DNA of 7,672 bases from JBGTLW01 sp041743835 (GTDB lineage Bacteria > Planctomycetota > Phycisphaerae > Phycisphaerales > Phycisphaeraceae), in contig JBGTLW010000274.1 of the NCBI GenBank assembly GCA_041743835.1, positions 1-7,672 on the forward strand, written 5' to 3'. The notes beneath the pieces were generated by a model. That model was not told where the DNA came from and did no database searches. It saw nothing but the letters and a program-made list of their open reading frames with translations. The position numbers and the translations under genes are program-made. This document shows, piece after piece, positions 1 through 5,513 of the stretch; the first letter of the stretch is position 1, and each line of letters starts with the position of its first letter.

Positions 1-440
1 AGGTCGAAGCGGTGCATCCGCCTGCCCGCGTCGGCAACCCGCCCGGCAAACGCGTCGCGCCGCCGCAGCGCGTACGCCACGTCGTTGAACCACACGCACG
101 CAAGGTCGGCAAAACCCAGCGACAGCAGGTAGTCCGCAGCCATCTCGCCCGTGGCCCCGTCGTCCAGCCGGACACGCGGCACCGGGGAATGCAGCAGGTT
201 GCCCGAGTGGTTGACCACAGGGCAGCGGCGGGCCAGTGCTTCGAGCGGGTCGTCTTCCCGGCCATAGACGATGACCCCGTCCGGCGGGACGCGCATGACC
301 ACCTCGTAGCCCTGCGGCGTCGGCTCGACCATCTCGAACACCCACCGCCGATCCGTCGTGGCGTACCGGCTGGCGCCCAGCAACAGGTCCGACCCCGACG
401 GGGTGAGCAACACAATCCGAAGGGGTCTGTTCTGCCGCAT
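1..440 (-). CDS. XylR-like transcriptional regulator, N-terminal sugar-binding-like part (3' end outside window)
   Basis: The leftward frame opens at ATG 440 and is still open at base 1, giving 146 residues of a longer protein. The family is a periplasmic-binding-protein-like sensor domain joined to a C-terminal AraC-type helix-turn-helix; it senses a sugar or metabolite in the cytoplasm and controls nearby genes. Visible signs are a first beta strand (LRIVLL, 7-12), an aromatic WVFEMVE (33-39), DGVIVYG (54-60), PVVNHSG (74-80), PRVRLDD (88-94) followed by a helix with MAADYLLSLGF (100-110), and RRRDAF (126-131). These match the order seen in XylR. The protein starts directly in the sensor fold with no N-terminal LacI-type helix-turn-helix, which favours XylR over LacI. 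An in-frame TGA lies about 10 codons upstream, so only a GTG seven codons earlier competes as a start. No clear Shine-Dalgarno is visible. It is divergent from the PEP-CTERM gene. The ligand cannot be read from this fragment. Confidence 0.72.
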   Translation of the reverse strand, partial: MRQNRPLRIVLLTPSGSDLLLGASRYATTDRRWVFEMVEPTPQGYEVVMRVPPDGVIVYGREDDPLEALARRCPVVNHSGNLLHSPVPRVRLDDGATGEMAADYLLSLGFADLACVWFNDVAYALRRRDAFAGRVADAGRRMHRFD

Positions 441-533
441 CGCCGGGTATTGAACCACAGCCGGGCGGACACTTCAACGGAAATCCAGCGCCTCTCAACC
501 CGAACGCCGCACCAAGCACACAGTTAAATGCTG

Positions 534-562
534 GTTTTAAATGATGTTACGTCACAATTCAA
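534..562 (-). promoter_or_regulatory. Candidate sigma70-type promoter of the regulator gene
   Basis: Read leftward, a -35 TTGAAT (562-557; four of six match TTGACA) and a -10 TAAAAC (539-534; four of six match TATAAT) are separated by exactly 17 bases. The element lies in the AT-rich core of the divergent gap and would give a leader of about 85-90 bases before ATG 440. Its -35 ends four bases from the direct repeat at 567-602, which fits autoregulation. Planctomycete promoter consensus is poorly known, so this rests on general bacterial rules. Confidence 0.4.
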
Positions 563-566
563 TGGC

Positions 567-602
567 TGCGCAATACTTCCTAATAATTTCGCAAACCTGC
601 CT
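567..602. promoter_or_regulatory. Candidate AraC/XylR-type operator: two 15-bp direct half-sites at 21-bp pitch
   Basis: Half-site 1 is 567-581 (TGCGCAATACTTCCT) and half-site 2 is 588-602 (TTCGCAAACCTGCCT). Eleven of 15 positions are identical, consensus TnCGCAAnnCTnCCT. The repeat period is 21 bp, two helical turns. AraC-type DNA-binding domains are known to bind direct repeats with about this pitch, and a XylR-like gene starts 127 bases to the left. The site lies between the candidate leftward promoter and the weak rightward one. Binding itself is inferred. Confidence 0.35.
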
Positions 603-629
603 TGCTTCCTGCTTGGGCTGGGTTAAGCT
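602..629 (+). promoter_or_regulatory. Weak candidate promoter of the PEP-CTERM gene
   Basis: TTGCTT (602-607) and TAAGCT (624-629) are 16 bases apart. Each matches only three of six consensus positions, so alone this would be a poor promoter. It abuts the right half-site of the direct repeat, as expected for a promoter that needs an activator. The TAAGCT box is part of a small palindrome, TAAGCTTA (624-631). Confidence 0.18.
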
Positions 630-659
630 TAGGGATGTTCCCGTATCGGATCACGCATA

Positions 660-683
660 GGCTCCCGACCCGTTGACGGAGCC
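660..683 (+). promoter_or_regulatory. Small hairpin in the leader of the PEP-CTERM gene
   Basis: GGCTCC (660-665) and GGAGCC (678-683) form a perfect six-base-pair stem with a 12-base loop. It ends 21 bases before the Shine-Dalgarno GGGAGG (705-710). It could affect message stability or translation, but a stem this short can arise by chance. Confidence 0.2.
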
Positions 684-716
684 GCGAATCATTGGCCCCT
701 GTTTGGGAGGATACCC

Positions 717-2138
717 ATGTCAAATCGTAAGCTCATGAGTCGTTGGACCCACAGCCTGCTGGCCTGTGCTGCTGCCGGACTTACCTTGCCCGCCGCCGCG
801 GCCCCTGTGACCTGGGCGGGTGGCGAATTCACCTGGACCCAGCCGGACAACGATAGCTTCAACGCGACCTACAACAGCGGCGACGATGTCACGTTCGGTG
901 CGGCCGGCGTAGGAGCGATCACTCTAGGCAGCGCCGTCACCCCCGGCTCGACGCTGTTCAGCGCTACTGGGTACAACATCAAGGGCAGCATAACCGACGC
1001 CTTCAACCTCGCCGGCAACGGCGCACTGACGATCAATCCCGGGGCGAGTAACTACACCGCGTTCACCGACATCCATGTCGATTCGCAAACCGATCGCACC
1101 CGTGCCACCTTCAACGGAGGCACCACCGTTCAATCCGGCACACTCCAATTGCGACTCAATGTGGGGGCTGCCACTGCCAACACGGCTCACGCTGTGTCGT
1201 TCGGCACCGGGGCGATCACACTTGAAAACGGCAGCACACTCCGCATGAATGGCGTCAGCGGAAGCGCGAGTAACTCTACCTATTTGTTACAGAACACTAT
1301 CAACGTCAACGGCAGCGCCGAGTTCAATGTGGATCGTGGTGCTGGTCCAGTTGGCGGAACCAACTCGGGCAACTTCTCCGGCAGACTCGCGGGGCAGGTC
1401 AATCTGGCCGGGACGCTCAACATTGTTGCAAGCGGCGGCGGCGGCGGTGCGCCCAACGGCCCGCACGGCATCAGCGGCAACATCGTGATTAACCAAAGCG
1501 CCGCAGGCACACGGGCGATCATTCGTGGCTCTGGTGAAGGCAATCAGGCGCTGACGTTCACCGGCAACATCGTCGACGGTGCCGGGGCTGCGGGTAACAC
1601 GCTACTGATCCGCACCAATGGAAGCGAAAGCACGACTCGTCAACTCTCTATCCTTGGCACCGCAAACACCTATTCCGCTGACACCACCATCGGGGCTGCT
1701 GCAACGGCAGCGACCGCAACAAATGCCGCGAGCGGCCTCCAACGAGCCGTGGTCGTCGGCGCAACCTCATCCCTTGGCACGGGCGATGTCGACATCCTTG
1801 CGGGCGGTCTGCTAACGCTCCAAGGCGCAGGCAACATCAACAGCAACGCCGTCCTCACGATCAACAACAACGGCTTCCTGCACCTCACCGAGGATGCCGA
1901 CCTGGTCTTCAACAGCCTCAACTCGGTGTTCGCGTGGAATACCACCGCGAATGACTTGATCGCGCTGGATGCGGGCACCTACACGGTTGCCGAACTGAAC
2001 AACTTCTTCGGCACCAATGGCGGCGGAAACGCCACGTTCCACGGCTTGGGCTCGATCACCGTAATCCCCGAACCCGCGTCACTTGTGCTGATGGGGCTGG
2101 GTAGTGTGCTGGTGCTCGGTGGCCGCCGCCGCGGATGA
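717..2138 (+). CDS. PEP-CTERM sorting-domain surface protein with autotransporter-like strand repeats
   Basis: This 473-residue exported protein has three visible parts. Residues 1-29 are a Sec signal peptide: basic start (NRKLMSR), hydrophobic core, Ala-rich cleavage region near AAAA/PVTW. Residues 30-448 are rich in Gly, Asn, Thr and Ala with strand-turn repeats. An opening WAGGEFTW/GDDVTFG/GAITLG block resembles the start of autotransporter-associated beta-helical regions; later units are GTLQLRLNVG (141-150), NTYSADTTIGAA (317-328) and SSLGTGDVDILAGGLLTLQG (351-370). The C-terminus is a PEP-CTERM signal: PEP at 451-453, a hydrophobic helix (about 455-469) and RRR (470-472). In this family an exosortase-type enzyme is thought to process the tail and place the protein at the cell surface or in the matrix. 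A five-Gly run (240-244) comes from a GGC/GGT repeat. GGGAGG (705-710), six bases before ATG 717, fixes the start. No exosortase gene is in the window. The ligand or structural role is unknown. Confidence 0.88.
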   Translation: MSNRKLMSRWTHSLLACAAAGLTLPAAAAPVTWAGGEFTWTQPDNDSFNATYNSGDDVTFGAAGVGAITLGSAVTPGSTLFSATGYNIKGSITDAFNLAGNGALTINPGASNYTAFTDIHVDSQTDRTRATFNGGTTVQSGTLQLRLNVGAATANTAHAVSFGTGAITLENGSTLRMNGVSGSASNSTYLLQNTINVNGSAEFNVDRGAGPVGGTNSGNFSGRLAGQVNLAGTLNIVASGGGGGAPNGPHGISGNIVINQSAAGTRAIIRGSGEGNQALTFTGNIVDGAGAAGNTLLIRTNGSESTTRQLSILGTANTYSADTTIGAAATAATATNAASGLQRAVVVGATSSLGTGDVDILAGGLLTLQGAGNINSNAVLTINNNGFLHLTEDADLVFNSLNSVFAWNTTANDLIALDAGTYTVAELNNFFGTNGGGNATFHGLGSITVIPEPASLVLMGLGSVLVLGGRRRG

Positions 2139-2145
2139 TTGGGCA

Positions 2146-2161
2146 GGCCCGGTGCCGGGCC
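2146..2161 (+). terminator. Perfect GC hairpin just after the PEP-CTERM gene
   Basis: GGCCCGG (2146-2152) and CCGGGCC (2155-2161) are exact complements separated by TG. A real RNA would open the last pair, leaving a six-pair stem and a four-base loop. It begins seven bases after the stop codon. No T-run follows, so it is more likely a 3' stability element, a pause site or a partial terminator than a classical intrinsic terminator. Confidence 0.4.
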
Positions 2162-2180
2162 GTGACATTTGATCCTCCTA

Positions 2181-2217
2181 CGGCGGGCCCGGTGCGGAAA
2201 AAGCGCTCGGCCCGCCG
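2181..2217 (+). terminator. Second GC hairpin before the prepilin-like gene
   Basis: CGGCGGGCC (2181-2189) and GGCCCGCCG (2209-2217) form a nine-base-pair perfect stem with a 19-base loop containing AAAAA. Only ATTT follows, so termination would be weak. It ends 19 bases before ATG 2237 and could affect access of ribosomes to that start. Its arms share the GGCCCG/CGGGCC core with the hairpin at 2146-2161, so alternative pairings are possible. Confidence 0.35.
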
Positions 2218-2236
2218 ATTTGCTGGCCGGTGACCC

Positions 2237-3124
2237 ATGACACAGCAAAAACCCCGAGCCGCCGCGTTCACCCTCATCGAGCTGCTGGTGGTCATCACGA
2301 TCATCGCGCTGCTCATCGCGCTGCTGCTGCCCTCGCTCCAGACCGCCCGTGAAGCTGCCAAGAAGACGATCTGCGGGTCAAACCTCCGGCAGATCGCCAT
2401 CGGCTACAACAGCTACGCGGTGGAGAACCGCGGGTGGTTTCCGGTCAGCGTCAAGACCGACGATTTCTACAGCAGCACGGCATATTTCCGCGGCTTCTAC
2501 CAGGACGAGTGGACGCGGCAGAACGGGTTCGGCAACAACTCGCCCGCATCAAGCAACTACAACCGCCCAGGCCCAACGATGATCGCCCCGGCCTACGGCG
2601 AGCCGGAGATGTTTTTCTGCCCCAATAACCGTGCGTTGGGTAACAACCACCTCGACTTCACTTACTGGCGCAACTTCGCGAAGTTTCTCGACGCATGGAC
2701 CGTCACCGGAAACCAGTGGAACAGCCAGCACGGCTTTAGCCCCAACTGGCCGGGTAACCGCTACGTCAGCTACCACCTCCCCTCGCGCGGAGGTCAGGTC
2801 AGCGGCGGCATCCCGCGTTGGATCGGGCCGATCACCCTCGAGGACCTCAACTTCCTCCCCGTGGCTGCCGACATGGGCCGGACGTACGGCTACCCGACCG
2901 GCGAACAGAACGACTACACCTCCGCCGGCGGGGTCTATGACTGGTTCCGCCCTAAGCACCTCGGGTCAAACCAGGTCACCCGGCTGGACGGCAGCACCCA
3001 GTCCATCAACCTCCGCGAGCGAGACGGCTTCTCCAACCTGAAGATCGAGAACGACAACCACGGCGTCCGCCATGTGGTGTACGAGGGGCCGCAATCGGTC
3101 CTCCGCAACATGCGCGTGGACTAA
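2237..3124 (+). CDS. Prepilin-like protein with N-terminal methylation helix and H-x9-DG motif
   Basis: The 295-residue product begins with a short basic leader and a type IV prepilin/pseudopilin signal: AAA|FTLIELLVVITIIALLIALLLP, with expected cleavage between Ala10 and Phe11, Glu at +5 (residue 15) and a hydrophobic helix to about residue 32. The rest is the soluble head typical of the large planctomycete/verrucomicrobial family: CGSNLRQIAIGYNSYAVENR (46-65), a CPN (128-130) and H-x9-DG with His241 and Asp251-Gly252. Such proteins are processed by a prepilin peptidase and sit in the inner membrane or a pseudopilus; individual roles are mostly unknown and genomes carry many copies. Position -1 is Ala rather than the usual Gly. 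The start has only a weak GGTGA (2229-2233) three bases upstream. It lies 98 bases after the PEP-CTERM gene on the same strand and may share its transcript. No secretion ATPase or platform gene is present. Confidence 0.88.
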   Translation: MTQQKPRAAAFTLIELLVVITIIALLIALLLPSLQTAREAAKKTICGSNLRQIAIGYNSYAVENRGWFPVSVKTDDFYSSTAYFRGFYQDEWTRQNGFGNNSPASSNYNRPGPTMIAPAYGEPEMFFCPNNRALGNNHLDFTYWRNFAKFLDAWTVTGNQWNSQHGFSPNWPGNRYVSYHLPSRGGQVSGGIPRWIGPITLEDLNFLPVAADMGRTYGYPTGEQNDYTSAGGVYDWFRPKHLGSNQVTRLDGSTQSINLRERDGFSNLKIENDNHGVRHVVYEGPQSVLRNMRVD

Positions 3125-3156
3125 CGGCCAGTCAAGATTTCCCCCTCACCCTATAG

Positions 3157-3177
3157 CCGGTGTCCTACGCACGCCGG
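3157..3177 (+). terminator. Possible hairpin terminator after the prepilin-like gene
   Basis: CCGGTGT (3157-3163) pairs with ACGCCGG (3171-3177) over seven positions, including one G-U, around a seven-base loop. It starts 33 bases past the stop codon at 3122-3124. No T-run follows, so it may end transcription weakly or protect the 3' end. Confidence 0.28.
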
Positions 3178-3281
3178 TGCCTCGGATCCAGCAACGCGAC
3201 CTTGCTTGCCGAAGCAGGTTGTCCCCGCCCCGTTCCCCGCTTCTGTTCTCAATCCGCGGCCGTGATTGCACCGGACACGCC

Positions 3282-3314
3282 AGCGATGCCTATCCTGAGT
3301 CAGGCGTCATCGCT
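3282..3314. promoter_or_regulatory. Dyad-symmetric element upstream of the propeller gene
   Basis: Outer arms AGCGATG (3282-3288) and CATCGCT (3308-3314) are perfect complements. Nested inside is CCTGA-G-TCAGG (3294-3304), also perfectly symmetric. The intervening spacers are five and three bases, so the symmetry is slightly off centre. It lies about 117 bases before ATG 3431. It could be an operator for a dimeric regulator or an RNA hairpin. The function is inferred only from the symmetry. Confidence 0.3.
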
Positions 3315-3430
3315 TGCGACGCAAATGAAACCGCCTCCTTTGATGTAACCACTCCCGCGGGTCAACCAAACATCTGTGGTCTGAAGCGGTCGCAAGGCCC
3401 GTGTGCCAACGCCTGCTGAGAGATGAAAGG

Positions 3431-5395
3431 ATGGACACGCCGATGCAACGACGATCTGATGCAAGCCATGTGAGGCCAGTGCTCATTGCGCTCGCGGTCC
3501 TGCTATTTGCCGGCCACATCCACGCAGACCAACCGTCACAACCGGCGATCAGCGCCGCCGAGGTGACGATCCCGCAAGCACCGTACGCGCAGGTGATTCT
3601 CGACTTCGATGTCCCGGCCGCGGAGCCGGTCAGCCCTTTGTTTACCCAGTGGCGTTACATGGGCGGGATGCGCGATGGGCGGATGCGCATGGACCAGGGC
3701 CTGGGCCTGCGGGAGCCCGGCGGATACCTCGCAATCACCGACGGGGTGCTCAAAGGCACCTTCGAGCACATGCGCCGATCCAGCCGAAACGATGCCCGGC
3801 TGGCCACGATCACGATCGACGCACGCGTCAACGGGAATCAGATCGAAGGCACCGCCCAGATCGGCGAGCATCACGGCAAAGTCACCGGCCAGATCATGCC
3901 CGACGCCGCACTCACGCGATCCAATGCCCTCCCCCACGACAAAGGCTGGCCAAGTTTCCTTGGCCCGGTCAACACGGGAGTCGCTGCACAATCAACCGGT
4001 GTGAAACTGACTGAAACGCCATCCGCCGCTCGCCTCATTTGGAAGACCGAGGAGACGGACATCGGCCACGGGATCGGCGCGATCTCCCGCTTCATGCACA
4101 CCTGGCCGCACGCCTCCACCACGCGCACCAGCACCGGGTCGTCCTCGCCGATCCTCGCTGAGGGGAAGGTCTTCTTCTCGTATTACGTCCCGTCAGCAGC
4201 GCGAGAGAACCCCGCGCGGCTCGCGGAGTTTGCCGAGGCGTCCGGCCTGGCCGTTGCAGACCTGCCCGACTACGCGAAAGAAAAGATCGACCTGGCCGCC
4301 GACGACATCGTGCTCGCGGTAGATGCAGCCACGGGGAAGACGCTGTGGAAAGCGGTGATGAAGGGCCGGGGCATCAACCATCAGCACCACAAGGAAGGCC
4401 CATTCAACATGACCCCCGCCTATCACGACGGGCGGGTCTTCGCGATCGGTATGTCGGGCGCGCTCTATGCATTCGCAGCGAAGGATGGCACGCCGCTCTG
4501 GGAGACCCAACTCGGCAGCGGCAGGGCGATGTGGAGCGCGTCGGTCGTCGCTTTGCCCGGCGTGGTCGTTGCGCCAAGCGGCGGCGTGTGGTGCGGGTTC
4601 GACCCGGACACGGGCAATGAACTGTGGAAGTCTTCGATCCGCTTTGTGAATGCAGCCGTCGCGGTCTGGCAGCACCAGGGAAAGCACTACATCATCAGCG
4701 GCAGCGGCGGGAACCTCATCTGGGATGGCACCGCTGAACACATCGTCTGCCTCGACGCCATCACCGGTGCCGAGGTCTGGCGCGGCGACATCCCCGACCA
4801 CCCCGCAGCCATTTACTCAGCCGGCCGCGGCTCGGGCCCGGGCGGGATCACGATCCACGGCGACCACCTCATCGCCTACACACTCCACGTCTCCGCCGAC
4901 GCCGCCTCACGCACGGATCGCCGCAACTCCGCGAAGCAAGGCGTTTCCGCGTGGAAGCTCTCGCTCCACGGCATCGAAAAGCTCTGGGACATACGCGGCG
5001 AGAATCTGAGCAACGGCGAACACCTGCCCGTTGTGCTGCGCGACCGCTTCGTCGTCATCGGCGATCTGCGCGTCATCGACCTCGCCACCGGCCAAGTCAT
5101 CAGCCAAGGCAGCGGCGTCAAGCCGGGCAACGGCGGATACCTTCAGGCCATGGAAGACATGCTCTTCGCCCGCCGTGACGGGACGCACGGCTCGATAGAA
5201 ACAGGCATCTACAAGGTCGATGAGAACGGCCAGATACGCGACCTGCTGGACGGCGCTGCATGGCGGCCAAGCTTCGGCGGCGCGACCACCAGCTACCACC
5301 ACCCGATCATGTACCCCATGCTCGACGGCCGCGTATTCCTGCGCCAATCCGACGGCATCTACTGCTGGGACTTTCGTGCTGAGTCACGTCAATGA
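3431..5395 (+). CDS. Exported PQQ-like beta-propeller repeat protein
   Basis: The 654-residue product starts with a signal peptide: basic segment QRRSDASHVR, hydrophobic core PVLIALAVLLFAG, likely cleavage after HIHA (residue 32). Residues about 53-155 form a beta-rich region ending in VNGNQIEGTAQIG/GKVTGQI, which I cannot assign. WPSFLGP (173-179) opens the propeller, as is common in planctomycete members. Blade signatures of the form AxDxxTGxxxW follow: AVDAATGKTLW (296-306), YAFAAKDGTPLW (346-357), GFDPDTGNELW (389-399), CLDAITGAEVW (440-450) and VIDLATGQVI (548-557). The last strand is DGIYCWDF (641-648). The fold resembles BamB and quinoprotein dehydrogenases, but I see no evidence for bound PQQ or an enzyme activity; binding or scaffolding outside the cytoplasm is as likely. 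Start: GAGAG (3418-3422) sits eight bases before ATG 3431. An ATG at 3443 is also possible, while a GTG at 3401 would add ten residues before the signal peptide. Confidence 0.82.
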   Translation: MDTPMQRRSDASHVRPVLIALAVLLFAGHIHADQPSQPAISAAEVTIPQAPYAQVILDFDVPAAEPVSPLFTQWRYMGGMRDGRMRMDQGLGLREPGGYLAITDGVLKGTFEHMRRSSRNDARLATITIDARVNGNQIEGTAQIGEHHGKVTGQIMPDAALTRSNALPHDKGWPSFLGPVNTGVAAQSTGVKLTETPSAARLIWKTEETDIGHGIGAISRFMHTWPHASTTRTSTGSSSPILAEGKVFFSYYVPSAARENPARLAEFAEASGLAVADLPDYAKEKIDLAADDIVLAVDAATGKTLWKAVMKGRGINHQHHKEGPFNMTPAYHDGRVFAIGMSGALYAFAAKDGTPLWETQLGSGRAMWSASVVALPGVVVAPSGGVWCGFDPDTGNELWKSSIRFVNAAVAVWQHQGKHYIISGSGGNLIWDGTAEHIVCLDAITGAEVWRGDIPDHPAAIYSAGRGSGPGGITIHGDHLIAYTLHVSADAASRTDRRNSAKQGVSAWKLSLHGIEKLWDIRGENLSNGEHLPVVLRDRFVVIGDLRVIDLATGQVISQGSGVKPGNGGYLQAMEDMLFARRDGTHGSIETGIYKVDENGQIRDLLDGAAWRPSFGGATTSYHHPIMYPMLDGRVFLRQSDGIYCWDFRAESRQ

Positions 5396-5431
5396 CTGTC
5401 AGATGCGAAGCGTGGTTGAGTCATGGTCTCT

Positions 5432-5463
5432 CTCTGCATCTCTGCGCCTCAGCGCCTCTGCGT
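5432..5463. repeat. Four tandem CTCTGCGC-like octamers
   Basis: Four consecutive eight-base units read CTCTGCAT, CTCTGCGC, CTCAGCGC and CTCTGCGT. They lie in the 118-base gap between two convergent genes (stops at 5395 and 5514). The first and third units deviate at one or two positions. Short CTCTGCGT-type arrays are familiar to me as dispersed intergenic repeats in environmental bacterial genomes, but I cannot search this genome here. No known function. Confidence 0.55.
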
Positions 5464-5513
5464 CCGCCATCCATTCCACCATCGCCACGCACGACTCGTA
5501 AAACAGCGAGCGG

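Larger units (their letters stand above)
3125..3430. other. 306-base stretch without a convincing gene
   Basis: Short open frames cross this stretch on both strands, but none has a recognisable domain, a good ribosome-binding site or a family-like composition. What can be seen is a hairpin soon after the prepilin stop (3157-3177), a smaller stem CTTGCTT/AAGCAGG (3201-3218, one G-U pair), and a dyad element (3282-3314). The leader of the propeller gene is at the right end. No convincing sigma70 promoter could be placed. The stretch is less GC-rich to the right of about 3320. Confidence 0.5.

Noticed and set aside
12..527. Rightward open frame of 171 codons at the left edge
   Set aside because: It lies opposite the XylR-like frame, has a composition rich in Arg, His and Pro, and shows no domain.
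673..701. TTGACG at 673-678 as a -35 box
   Set aside because: The bases at -10 distance are CCCCTG, and the position would leave almost no leader before the Shine-Dalgarno.
2056..2400. Leftward open frame of 114 codons spanning the PEP-CTERM/prepilin boundary
   Set aside because: It is antisense to the ends of two well-supported genes and their gap, and its product has no recognisable features.
3313..3396. Perfect 8-bp inverted repeat CTTGCGAC (3313-3320) / GTCGCAAG (3389-3396)
   Set aside because: With 68 bases between the arms, about this many matches are expected by chance in a gap of this size. It also overlaps the more compact dyad at 3282-3314.
3072..3419. Rightward open frame of 115 codons crossing the end of the prepilin gene
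   Set aside because: It starts inside the prepilin gene in another frame, has no good ribosome-binding site, and its product resembles no family.
3401..3430. GTG at 3401 as the start of the propeller gene
   Set aside because: It would put ten extra residues before a normal signal peptide and it lacks a Shine-Dalgarno; ATG 3431 has GAGAG at a good distance.
5495..5510. CTCG/CGAG hairpin as a shared terminator of the convergent genes
   Set aside because: Only four base pairs with an eight-base loop and no adequate T-run on either strand.
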